Shown one piece after another: positions 36,301 through 42,809 of a stretch of 46,651 nt of DNA. This stretch comes from Paracoccaceae bacterium (GTDB lineage Bacteria; Pseudomonadota; Alphaproteobacteria; Rhodobacterales; Rhodobacteraceae). The DNA is taken from contig JAHRVG010000015.1 of NCBI GenBank assembly GCA_019090795.1, forward strand, positions 1 to 46,651, in the 5' to 3' direction. The position numbers and the translations under genes are program-made. Under the pieces are notes generated by a model. That model was not told the origin of the DNA. It ran no database searches and saw only the letters and a program-made list of their open reading frames with translations. The stretch's first letter is position 1; every line of letters starts with the position of its first letter.

Positions 36301-37627
36301 CACCGGCACCTCCGGGGCCAACACCCTCAGCGGTGGCGCGGGCAACGACACAATTCAAGGCGGAGCGGGCGTCGATGTCATGAACGGGAATGGCGGCAAT
36401 GATACCTTCATCATCGATTACGGTTGGACAGGTGGTGCGGGTGAGTCAATGAATGGTGGCACAGGCTCCGATACATTCGACACATCAGCGGTCGGAGCAA
36501 TCAATGCCATTGTTAACTTGGTGGCTGGCACCTTCACCTACACCCCAGGCGGAGCCGGCACGATCGCCCTGTCATCAATCGAGAATGTGATTACCGGGGC
36601 TGGTAACGACTCCGTTACTGGCAACTCCTCCGCAAACGCACTCACCGGCGGGAGTGGCAGCGATACGCTTGTCGGCAGAGGCGGTGACGATACGCTCATC
36701 GGCGGCGGCGGCAACGACACGCTTTACGGCAATGGCGGCGCGGATCATTTCAGCGGGGGTGCGGGCGACGATGTTCTGTATCTCGGGGCTGGCGACGTGT
36801 TGAAAGACGGCACCGTGCCACGCGATATCGGCGGATCAGGCTACGACACCGCAATTTTGGCAACGGGTTTTACCTTCAACCCATCTAACTGGAGCCGCTA
36901 CGGCATCGAGTCTGTCTTTGGCAGCTCCGCCAATGACACCATCAGGGGCCGGAACAACGGCGTTGACTATCATTTCGATGGCGGCGACGGCAACGACACC
37001 CTGCTGACAGCGGGCGGCGACGATACACTTGTCGGCGGCGCGGGCAATGATACGCTCAACGGCGGCGCAGGCGCAGATCACCTCACCGGCGGTGCTGGCG
37101 ACGATGTGATCTATCTCGGGGCTGGCGACGTGTTGAAAAACGGCACCGTACCGCGTGATATCGGTGGAACTGGCTATGACACTGCAATTCTGGCAACCGG
37201 CTTTACCTTCAATCCGTCTAACTGGAGCCGCTACGGCTTTGAATCTGTCTTCGGCAGTTCCGCCAACGATACCATGCGGGGCCGGAACAATGGCGTTGAC
37301 TATCATTTCGATGGCGGTGGTGGCACTGACACTCTGTCAACGGTCGGCGGTGACGATACACTTGTCGGCGGTGCGGGCAACGATATGTTGACCAGCGGTG
37401 CCGGTGCTGACAGGTTTGTATACAATACAGGCGCTGGCACAGACACTATCACTGACTTTGAGGACGGAGTTGACTTAGTAGAAATTGTAACTGGGGCGGC
37501 AAACTTTGGCGATCTAACCATTGTTGACGGGATCGGTGGCGCGGTTGTCACATTCTCCGGCGTCACGATTGTACTCACAGGCATGGTGGAAAGTGACCTT
37601 ACTGCAAGCGATTTCTTGTTTACCTAA
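33359..37627 (+). CDS. Serralysin-type (M10) RTX metalloprotease, 1,422 residues
   Basis: A secreted zinc protease with a large RTX extension. Residues about 1-110 are a non-catalytic N-terminal segment with two YNW motifs. Residues about 115-345 are a serralysin catalytic domain: zinc motif HEIGHTLGLGH (His about 256, 260, 266) and Met-turn MMSYWDQSNY (about 293), followed by the usual DWLALDRIYG helix. The rest is RTX beta-roll repeat (GGxGxDxL), interrupted by two families of longer tandem repeats, then a cap ending DFLFT, a Dxxx-like C-terminal secretion signal. There is no signal peptide, so export should be by a type I system, which is not in this window. Start ATG 33359 follows AAGGAAATCAGGAT. 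It lies beside mobile-element remnants; horizontal gain is possible but unproven. Confidence 0.93.
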   Translation: MSGSNNPVTFIKSIGDVFFDDVLEDYNWSSPSIDIFNGSGSTTAALATFTIDAFTNLTMPQEFTPPSTATVDDYNWDLVSLPEPDPNPTVVDPLSTGNLAAPGAPATLTTLATYLNERGTGSAGSDFWDEFYGTSTNSPFFNVTGSGTNAKNGVIHYNVTSFPGTDANGVTAGRADMIRHALNVYEDILGINFVETTSTNTSYTDLFFGDWSAGKAFANFNKASDGSISYAWVNIDNNWDSGNTAIGTYAFQTALHEIGHTLGLGHQGLYNAGSGSPTYNDAYWQNDTWQQTMMSYWDQSNYNSQSYARLIGPMAVDWLALDRIYGAQGYGISNGTTTGDTTWGFNDSWYNWTPSSSGPGFGYANSAFASMATMLDTNAVAIVDGGGTDTLDLSGFSNNTVIDVSEALASSTTGSISSVAGLTGNLTIAVGTIIENVIGGAGSELIYGNNANNTIDGNGGNDTIYGYDGNDRLEGGTGDDKLYGGVGNDTFYYLGGVTGNDSLSGAGGYDKILVEGAGSFDLTGLNVSSIEEIEYKADGTNIDKTVTLSNKEIDSTSEFASALVIDGNSNTGSDDVLIINFSTSYGQHKDFSNWVFQDWGAQNEQVIINGSSNANTITGTDVDDQINGNGGNDRLSGWSGNDTLSGGSGIDTLYGGTGNDTLLGGWSTDTLYGGSGNDTMKVLSGEYFDNVYGGTGTDTLDHTAVSRSGDTFDFELGQIVSGFDTGTPVLSSIEVYRDGTGGNTIISGGDGATFYGNAGDDTMHAGLGTETMYGGSGTDTLDTTTFNGAYEVDMTTGLTNYGGELFLGFENLISGNGNDTLTGTSGINSIVGGGGNDTISGGGGEDSLDGGAGIDTADYSYWGGVGGVFDLTAGTALFSGFYTEAMVNFENLIGSGGGDSISGTSGVNILNGGAGNDTISGGGGEDSLDGGAGIDTADYRYWTGVGGVFDLTAGTALFAGFYTEAMINFENLFGSGGNDSITGTSGANTLSGGAGNDTIQGGAGVDVMNGNGGNDTFIIDYGWTGGAGESMNGGTGSDTFDTSAVGAINAIVNLVAGTFTYTPGGAGTIALSSIENVITGAGNDSVTGNSSANALTGGSGSDTLVGRGGDDTLIGGGGNDTLYGNGGADHFSGGAGDDVLYLGAGDVLKDGTVPRDIGGSGYDTAILATGFTFNPSNWSRYGIESVFGSSANDTIRGRNNGVDYHFDGGDGNDTLLTAGGDDTLVGGAGNDTLNGGAGADHLTGGAGDDVIYLGAGDVLKNGTVPRDIGGTGYDTAILATGFTFNPSNWSRYGFESVFGSSANDTMRGRNNGVDYHFDGGGGTDTLSTVGGDDTLVGGAGNDMLTSGAGADRFVYNTGAGTDTITDFEDGVDLVEIVTGAANFGDLTIVDGIGGAVVTFSGVTIVLTGMVESDLTASDFLFT
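35861..36340 (+). repeat. Two tandem 240-bp (80-residue) repeats in the metalloprotease
   Basis: The string GGCAACGACACGATTAGCGG recurs at 35861 and 36101 and in variant form at 36341, giving an exact period of 240 bp. Each unit encodes RTX nonapeptides plus the same non-RTX block containing DTADYxYWxGVGGVFDL and YTEAM. A more diverged relative lies just upstream (35720-35860). Confidence 0.9.
36714..37410 (+). repeat. Two tandem 333-bp (111-residue) repeats in the metalloprotease
   Basis: CTCGGGGCTGGCGACGTG occurs at 36782 and again at 37115, a period of 333 bp. Each unit encodes a calcium-binding stretch, YLGAGDVLK, GTVPRDIGG, FTFNPSNWSRYG, VFGSSANDT and VDYHFDGG before further RTX nonapeptides. 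This second family differs from the 240-bp repeats upstream. Confidence 0.9.
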
Positions 37628-37648
37628 ACGGTATCTCTAAATCTCTCT

Positions 37649-37696
37649 GGCTGGCGACAACCCTTGTTTCACAAGGGCTGTCGCCAGCCAATTTTT
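37649..37696 (+). terminator. Strong terminator of the metalloprotease gene
   Basis: GGCTGGCGACA at 37649-37659 pairs with TGTCGCCAGCC at 37679-37689, with a further seven-pair inner stem CCCTTGT/ACAAGGG and a three-base loop, followed by AATTTTT. Confidence 0.9.
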
Positions 37697-37867
37697 GTGG
37701 TGATCCAAATTAAAAGCGAAGCATTTTAGGCGGGAAGTACTGCAGTAACCACAAAAACGCCACTTCCCCCTTGAAGGCCTGCTTTCCTAAAAAATATATG
37801 CAGAATACATCTCCCGCCCTCGGAGTAAACGAAGGACACAAACTGGCGGAATTTTACCCCGCTACAA

Positions 37868-37981
37868 TCAAATTATATGATCGCTTCTGTGGCCCAATAT
37901 TGCCCGCATTTTACAGGTTTCAACAACTTCCCTCCTGTCACGGGATTGGATGGCCTCAGTCGCCCGTACAGTGGCCTTTAG
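37868..37981 (-). pseudogene. Tyrosine recombinase pseudogene, 3' fragment beyond the IS
   Basis: Directly left of the IS3 element the minus strand resumes the integrase reading frame: after the shared CTAA duplication it reads LKATVRATEAIQSRDRREVV, then ET and a short segment containing MRAILGHRS, before TGA at 37870-37868. The join is in frame with the right-hand fragment when one duplication copy is kept. The LGHRS string resembles box II of tyrosine recombinases, but much of the catalytic domain between is missing, so an internal deletion is likely. No gene function can remain. Confidence 0.75.
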
Positions 37982-38019
37982 GGTAATTCGCCCATTTTTC
38001 ATGGGGTCCGCTTGTAGGA

Positions 38020-38693
38020 TTACACGGCCAGTTTCATTGCGGGTGTGATCCCGCCGATGGCCCGATGCCCGAAGGGTTTACGGAGTAAATCCCGAAAGGG
38101 ATGTTGGGCCGGTCATTGTTGTATGTCCAGAGCCAGTTTGTGGCCTGTTCCTGCGCCTCCTCTATCGTTTCAAAGATGTTTTGATCCAACCATTCGTGGC
38201 GAACCGTGCGGTTGTAACGCTCGATATAGGCGTTCTGCTGGGGCTTGCCGGGTTGGATGTATTGGATGTGAATGCCCATCCGCTCAGCCCATGCCATCAG
38301 CTTGCCGCTGATATATTCAGGGCCATTATCAACCCTGATTATCAGCGGTCTGCCTCGCCATTCGATAATCCGGTTTAGGCTGCGGACAACGCGTTCGGCA
38401 GGCAGCGAGAAGCCCGCCTTGATGCCCAACCCTTCCCGGTTGAAGTCATCCAGCACGTTTAACATGCGATTGCTGGTTAGCTTCACAAGCCATTCCGCGA
38501 TCTCAGCCTTCTCATCGCTCAGCTTACGCTCATACCGGTAGCAGCATTCACTGATCTGGAAAGTCCGACAAGCCAGCGCAATGCTGACCCCACGGTGAAC
38601 GACCGCTTTCACGGCCATCCACTGACCGGCAGGTGATTGGAACAATCTCCGAGAGGTTCTTTGCGCAGAGACGGCCTTAGCGCTTTTTTCCAA
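38020..38693 (-). pseudogene. IS3-family transposase orfB, deletion and frameshift
   Basis: The orfB remnant shows the N-terminal CRTFQISECCYRYERKL segment, then a jump from LTSNR directly to MLNVLDDFNREGLG. About 70 residues, including the first catalytic Asp, are therefore missing. The later parts keep the second Asp (RVDNGPEY) and the Glu (NAYIERYNRT). Near the end, after YNNDRPN, the frame is shifted; the expected terminus GGITPAMKL is found in another frame and ends at TAA 38022-38020. Without the first Asp of the DDE triad it cannot catalyse transposition. The open frame as read spans 38034-38693. Confidence 0.88.
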
Positions 38694-38971
38694 GCGCCTC
38701 CTTCAGCAAGTTGTTCTGCATGCTCATCTCAGCTCAAGCGGCGGTTCCCTTCAGCCATCGCCTTCAGTTCTGAAATCATAGTCGCGTCCACTCTCGATCA
38801 TGCTAACGCATAATCTGCCGTGCAGCGCATGCCACCAAACTTCGCCCGCCATTTGTAAAAGCTGGCAGTGCTCATGCCGTGCTCACGGCACAGTTCCGAA
38901 ACCGGTACACCGCTCTCAGCCTGCTTCAAAATCCCCATGATCTGCGCGTCGCTATATCGTTTATTCTTCAT
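38694..38971 (-). pseudogene. IS3-family transposase orfA, interrupted
   Basis: From ATG 38971 the frame reads MKNKRYSDAQIMGILKQ and continues through the helix-turn-helix HGMSTASFYKWRAKFGGM, then stops at TGA (38798-38800) after an extra segment. Recognisable orfA sequence resumes beyond the stop (DATMISELKAMAEGNRRL) and again in a shifted frame (MSMQNNLLKEALGKK), followed by a GGAAAAAAG run where orfA meets orfB. It is disrupted by a stop and a shift, so inactive. The IS3 family is clear from the MKNKRYSD-type N-terminus and the GKK end. Confidence 0.82.
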
Positions 38972-39042
38972 TCAAAATCTCCTCAGATAGTATGCCGAGA
39001 AAATTCTACGCACGAACACCACTAATTTTAGGGGGGATTACC

Positions 39043-39600
39043 TTAGCAATTCTACTGCAACCAATCTTAGAGCATTTGAGTTTGGATCGGCCCGCTTTTC
39101 AATCCCGGGCCACGATAGGACTTCCTCAGCTTCCCCAAACCAGAATTCATCCGGTTTACCCGTCGCAGGCTCATATCTGTTGTTCTCATCGAACACAGTT
39201 GTTTGCTGTTGGCGTTCCTCAAAGGCAGGTCGTGGCGTTTCCCGTAATGGTTCGTTAGGATCATAAAACCCCTCTAGCCTGCCCTCTTCGTCTTCTTCAA
39301 GCAAATGAGCAAAGCAGATTTCCCCGACCTGTTTCAAGGTTTCGGTAGAAAGTTCGGTTGCCAGAGGTTCCTGCTGAATTTGAAGGGATCGCCCATGCCT
39401 ATCAAATTTTTCATCAATTCGGTTGCTTCAACCCGCACATTCCGGATGGCCTCCAAACAGTCCTTGGTCCCCAATGAAAATGCCTCTTCAGACTTTCCAT
39501 AGGTATCTAAAATATCCTTGAGGACGGTTGCACGGTGGTAATATGTTGCGTTTCGGCGGTATAAACGAGGGTATCCGGTCACTCTACTCAGCCCCTTCAC
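39043..39600 (-). pseudogene. Tyrosine recombinase (DUF6538-type integrase), 5' part, frameshifted and IS-split
   Basis: The N-terminal part of a phage-type tyrosine recombinase, starting at GTG 39600 behind GGGAGG, with the DUF6538 opening RVTGYPRLYRRNATYYHRA. About 65 residues in, the frame shifts near 39395-39405: the matching sequence continues in another frame as QIQQEPLATELSTETLKQ, then VGEICFAHLLEEDEE, FYDPNEPL and later EAEEVLSWPG. It ends at ..VAVELL where the IS is inserted, and resumes left of it. It reads away from tRNA-Ala, 84 bp from the tRNA 3' end, the usual position for an integrase whose element used that tRNA as attachment site. Not functional. Confidence 0.85.
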
Positions 39601-39683
39601 TGTAGCACCTCCCTGTAACAAACTGAGCATTATTACCGAGTATATCAGCAAGTTACTGTTTTCAATGTAGGAATAGAGGGAAT

Positions 39684-39759
39684 TGGTGGAGCCTAGGAGG
39701 ATCGAACTCCTGACCTCTTCGCTGCCAGCGAAGCGCTCTCCCAGCTGAGCTAAGGCCCC
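39684..39759 (-). tRNA. tRNA-Ala (anticodon GGC)
   Basis: A complete cloverleaf on the minus strand: acceptor GGGGCCT with AGGCTCC (one G-U), D stem GCTC/GAGC, anticodon stem CTTCG/CGAAG with loop CTGGCAG (anticodon GGC, genome positions 39724-39726), extra loop AGGTC, T stem AGGAG/CTCCT with TTCGATC, discriminator A at 39687 and an encoded CCA at 39686-39684. It reads GCC alanine codons (and GCT by wobble). The integrase pseudogene begins just after its 3' end, so this is a probable attachment site. Confidence 0.97.
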
Positions 39760-39842
39760 ATCTTGTGCCGCTTTGGCAGCACTTGGGTTATTTAGGAAAA
39801 CCCGCCTGAACGTGCAAGCGGAAAATCCGGTTTTCTAAATCT

Positions 39843-40196
39843 TTAATTGTCGTCGTCGCTTGCCGGAACATCGGCCAACTCTTCGAGCGGCACCGTGTTG
39901 TCGTCGTCGTCATCCAGCACATCATCGCCCAGATCTGCGTCGCCGACAGCGTTGTCCCCGAAGGTTTCCGCATCATCAATAACATCCGCATCATCGTCCG
40001 CCTCGGCCTCTTTGGCCTTCTTCAGGGCGGACTGGTCTTCCTTGTGCGACATGGTCCCCTTTTTGTCGTTGGTAAAGAACGACAACGGGTATTCTGTGCC
40101 CGTATAGGGGCTGGTGACCGGATCATTGTTCAGGTCATAAAAGCGTTTGCCGGTTTCCGGACAGGTTCGCTTTACGCCCCATTCTTCTTTGGCCAT
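39843..40196 (-). CDS. TIGR02300 family protein
   Basis: A 117-residue protein of the TIGR02300 family, which is confined to alphaproteobacteria and has no assigned function. The conserved N-terminal half has KRTCPETGKRFYDLNNDPV and PYTGTEYPLSFF; the C-terminal half is an extremely acidic, Asp-rich tail that is probably unstructured. The N-terminus, with one Cys and an FYDLN motif, resembles a small zinc-ribbon half-site, though a second Cys pair is absent. It lies upstream of tRNA-Ala on the same strand and divergent from the metallopeptidase gene. Cytoplasmic by default. Confidence 0.92.
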   Translation of the reverse strand: MAKEEWGVKRTCPETGKRFYDLNNDPVTSPYTGTEYPLSFFTNDKKGTMSHKEDQSALKKAKEAEADDDADVIDDAETFGDNAVGDADLGDDVLDDDDDNTVPLEELADVPASDDDN

Positions 40197-40349
40197 GAGA
40201 ACCCCCTTGGGATCGATGAATTTCGACTATTCGCAGCCAAGTGCCACAACGGCAATGGCTTGTCAAAGGTTGAATCGCAAATTGCGGTTTCGTTAACAGA
40301 TTTGGCCGCTATGTTAAGGTTTCAACCCAGTAAACACAGGCATCCCCCC

Positions 40350-41036
40350 GTGAGCGAGATTATCCAGATCGGTCAACCACCCATAGAGGTGCATCTGCGG
40401 CGCTCGCAGCGTGCACGTCGGTTTTCGCTGCGCATTTCCAATTCCAGCGGAATAGTCAGCTTGACTGTTCCCAAACGGGCAAGCGCAAAGGTGGCAATCG
40501 GGTTTGCGCAGGATCAGGAAGTCTGGTTACGGCGCAATCTGGAAAAAAGACCTGAACAGGTAATGCCGGTATTTGGTGGTTCAATTTTGCTGGATGGACG
40601 CAGCGTTACACTGGCACAGGGCAGCCAGAGATCTCCCGTACTACAGGATGGCGTCCTGAGCCTATATGGCCACGAGGAGGCGCTTGCAGCGCGGCTGCGG
40701 GGTTATCTCAAGACATTGGCACGGGAACGGCTCTTGGCTGCATCAGAGCAATATGCCAGAGCAATCGGGCGCGATATTTCCCGGATCACCCTGCGAGACA
40801 CGCGTTCCCGTTGGGGGTCCTGCACTTCGGAGGGAAATCTGATGTTTTCCTGGCGCCTTGTGATGGCACCGCGTCCGGTGCAGGATTACGTTGCCGCCCA
40901 TGAGGTGTGCCACTTGATCGAAATGAACCACTCTGCTGCCTATTGGCAGCTGGTTGAATCAATCTATCCGGACTATCAAAACCAGCGCAACTGGCTGAAA
41001 ACCAACGGGGCGATGCTGCACCGGTATGTTTTTTAG
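40350..41036 (+). CDS. YgjP-like (DUF45, SprT-related) zinc metallopeptidase
   Basis: A 228-residue protein of the YgjP/DUF45 group of M48-like metallopeptidases. The zinc motif is HEVCHLIEMNHS (about residues 186-197) with the preceding RWGSCTSEGNLMFSWRLV signature; the N-terminal half has LRRSQRARRFSLRIS. The start is placed at GTG 40350 because conserved sequence begins there (SEIIQIGQPP); an in-frame ATG at 40311 exists, and neither has a strong ribosome-binding site. A role in DNA-protein crosslink repair has been suggested for related SprT proteins but is not shown for this branch. Confidence 0.87.
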   Translation: MSEIIQIGQPPIEVHLRRSQRARRFSLRISNSSGIVSLTVPKRASAKVAIGFAQDQEVWLRRNLEKRPEQVMPVFGGSILLDGRSVTLAQGSQRSPVLQDGVLSLYGHEEALAARLRGYLKTLARERLLAASEQYARAIGRDISRITLRDTRSRWGSCTSEGNLMFSWRLVMAPRPVQDYVAAHEVCHLIEMNHSAAYWQLVESIYPDYQNQRNWLKTNGAMLHRYVF

Positions 41037-41053
41037 CTTGACGTTGCGCCACC

Positions 41054-41065
41054 TTGTGATCACAA
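41054..41065. promoter_or_regulatory. Perfect palindrome, candidate GntR operator
   Basis: TTGTGATCACAA is a perfect 12-bp palindrome ending seven bases before the GntR-family ATG at 41072. Its TTGT-N4-ACAA form fits FadR-subfamily operators. It would overlap the ribosome-binding region, as expected for autoregulation. Confidence 0.55.
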
Positions 41066-41071
41066 AAAGAT

Positions 41072-41731
41072 ATGAACCCAAAAGATCGCCCTACCGAAAC
41101 CGCCCTGCCCGCCCATGAGCACGTCTATCGCACCCTGCGTGCCGATGTGATGCACGGTGTTGTATTGCCGGGGCAAGCACTGACCATTCGCGGGCTTGCG
41201 GAACGCTTTGGCGTCTCTATGACCCCCGCTCGCGAAGCCATGCGGCGGTTGACGGCCGAGGGGGCGTTAACCCTGTCCAAAACCGGCCGCATCACCACGC
41301 CGATGCTGAGCGTGGAGCGTATTGAGGAACTGGCCTCGATCCGAGCATTGCTGGAACCCGAGCTGGCAGCGCGCGCTCAAGTACGGGTGCATATGGCACT
41401 AATCGAGCGGCTACAGAATATCAACGCGGTGATTGAACAGATGATCCTGCGCAATGATTCTGTGGGCTATATCCGCTCTAATCTGGAATTCCATCGCACG
41501 CTCTATTTACGCGCACAGGCACCGGCGATGCTGGCAATTGTGGAAACGGTCTGGCTGCAAATGGGACCAACCATGAGCAGACTTTATTCCAGCCGCCAAC
41601 GGCCAAATGCTGCACGCAACCACCGGATTGCGGTAGCCGCCTTGATGGCGGGGGATGAAACTGCGTTGAAACAGGCAATTGCCACGGATGTGACACAAGG
41701 CTTACGGATGCTGATTCCCAATAAGGTTTAG
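41072..41731 (+). CDS. GntR family regulator, FadR (FCD) subfamily
   Basis: A 219-residue regulator with an N-terminal winged helix (about residues 12-75; LRADVMHGVVLPGQ, LAERFGVSMTPAREAMRRL) and an all-helical C-terminal FCD domain (about 85-210) that usually binds a carboxylate ligand and often a metal; histidines in NLEFHRTLY and ARNHRIAVAAL are likely metal ligands. It starts next to a perfect 12-bp palindrome that may be its own operator. Its stop overlaps the convergent esterase stop by four bases. Targets cannot be deduced. Confidence 0.92.
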   Translation: MNPKDRPTETALPAHEHVYRTLRADVMHGVVLPGQALTIRGLAERFGVSMTPAREAMRRLTAEGALTLSKTGRITTPMLSVERIEELASIRALLEPELAARAQVRVHMALIERLQNINAVIEQMILRNDSVGYIRSNLEFHRTLYLRAQAPAMLAIVETVWLQMGPTMSRLYSSRQRPNAARNHRIAVAALMAGDETALKQAIATDVTQGLRMLIPNKV

Positions 41732-42756
41732 TTTTTTCTGCGCAGCCATTCGCTGATTTCGAGCAACGCCTCCGTGCCCTCGGGGACGACTTTGGTCAGG
41801 TTCACAAAAGCATGTACCTGTCCGGTGAAATGGCGATGGGTCACGGCAACTCCGGCCTCTCGCAATTTCTTCCCGTATAAGGCCCCGTCATCCATCAGCG
41901 GATCAAATCCGCCGGTAAGAACGTAACACGGCGGCAGCCCCGCCAGATCATCCGCCCGCAAAGGTGAGAATTTCGGGTTATCAAAATCCCTGAATGTGCC
42001 TGCGTATTCATCCCGAAACCAGCTCATGCGGGTTTTGGGCAGCAGATAGGCATCCTTTAGCCCGTTGATAGAGGAGGTCTGCAGATGCCCATCAGTAACG
42101 GGATAGATCAGCAGTTGAAAATCAGGCATCGGGGCTGCCTGACCGCGCATTTGCTGACACAACACAGCGGCGAAACACCCCCCCGCACTATCGCCCCCGA
42201 CGCCGATGTGGGCAGGGTCAATGCCCAGTTCTGTGGCATTTTTACATACACCTAAATACCCTGAAATCGCATCATCAACCCCGGCAGGATAGCGATACTC
42301 CGGTGCTAGACGATAGTCCACCGCCACCACAATACCGCCCCCCCATTTGGCCAGCTTGCAACATAACGCGTGGTGGCTCTCGAGATCACCCTGAATAAAC
42401 CCGCCCCCGTGGAAATAGACCATGGCGGGGCGCAAGGTCGTTTTGTCGGCGTGATCAGAATACAACCGCGCTGCAATCGGGCCATTGTCACCAGCGAGGC
42501 TTATATCCTCGATTCGGGCAAGAGGCGGGCCTTTGCGATCAAACAGCGCCACGGATTTGAGGGTTTGCGCCCGGCTCTCGGCGACAGTCGGCATTGGCCC
42601 CGGCCCGCGCATTTTCGCAGCAAACCGCCCAACGGCATAGGCTTTGGGATCAATCCTAAAGCCGCGATAACTATCGCGATTTGGTGTCAGAAGATCGACA
42701 AGGCGCGAGGGTAGGAAAACCAGAATCAGACTGGCCAGCAATGACAATTTCCCCAT
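41728..42756 (-). CDS. Alpha/beta hydrolase, hormone-sensitive-lipase (HSL) family
   Basis: A 342-residue carboxylesterase of the HSL family. The oxyanion-hole motif is HGGGFIQGD, the nucleophile elbow is GGDSAGGCF (catalytic Ser), and the acid/base pair are Asp in GGFDPLMDDG and His in GQVHAFVNL. Residues about 1-25 form a hydrophobic segment (MGKLSLLASLILVFLPSRLVD split by few polar residues) that may anchor it to the membrane or be a signal. The ATG at 42756 has GGGGG close upstream and is preferred to the in-frame codon at 42807. It lies 53 bp behind the lone ABC membrane-domain gene and may be in the same transcript. Confidence 0.9.
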   Translation of the reverse strand: MGKLSLLASLILVFLPSRLVDLLTPNRDSYRGFRIDPKAYAVGRFAAKMRGPGPMPTVAESRAQTLKSVALFDRKGPPLARIEDISLAGDNGPIAARLYSDHADKTTLRPAMVYFHGGGFIQGDLESHHALCCKLAKWGGGIVVAVDYRLAPEYRYPAGVDDAISGYLGVCKNATELGIDPAHIGVGGDSAGGCFAAVLCQQMRGQAAPMPDFQLLIYPVTDGHLQTSSINGLKDAYLLPKTRMSWFRDEYAGTFRDFDNPKFSPLRADDLAGLPPCYVLTGGFDPLMDDGALYGKKLREAGVAVTHRHFTGQVHAFVNLTKVVPEGTEALLEISEWLRRKN

Positions 42757-42809
42757 GTTTCCCCCGGATATTTGCTGCAAGTCTAACGGAAGAGATTGCA
42801 ATGCCAAGC

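Larger units (their letters stand above)
37982..39042 (-). mobile_element. Degraded IS3-family insertion sequence with 4-bp target duplication
   Basis: The element is 1,061 bp. Its ends are inverted repeats: left GGTAATTCGCCC (37982-37993) and right, read inward, GGTAATCCCCCC (39031-39042), ten of twelve matching. It is flanked by TTAG on both sides (37978-37981 and 39043-39046), a 4-bp target duplication in the 3-5 bp range of IS3 family elements. It contains remnants of orfA and orfB on the minus strand. The shorter length than the usual 1.2-1.3 kb fits the internal deletion in orfB. It interrupts a tyrosine recombinase gene. Confidence 0.9.

Noticed and set aside
37771-37986. Open frame of 71 codons left of the IS
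   Set aside because: Antisense to the resumed integrase frame and runs into the IS end; no family resemblance.
38675-38700. Programmed -1 frameshift site (A-rich run) joining orfA and orfB of the IS3 element
   Set aside because: The GGAAAAAAG run is at the right place, but in this degraded copy orfB is not in the -1 frame relative to orfA, so the signal cannot be functional as read.
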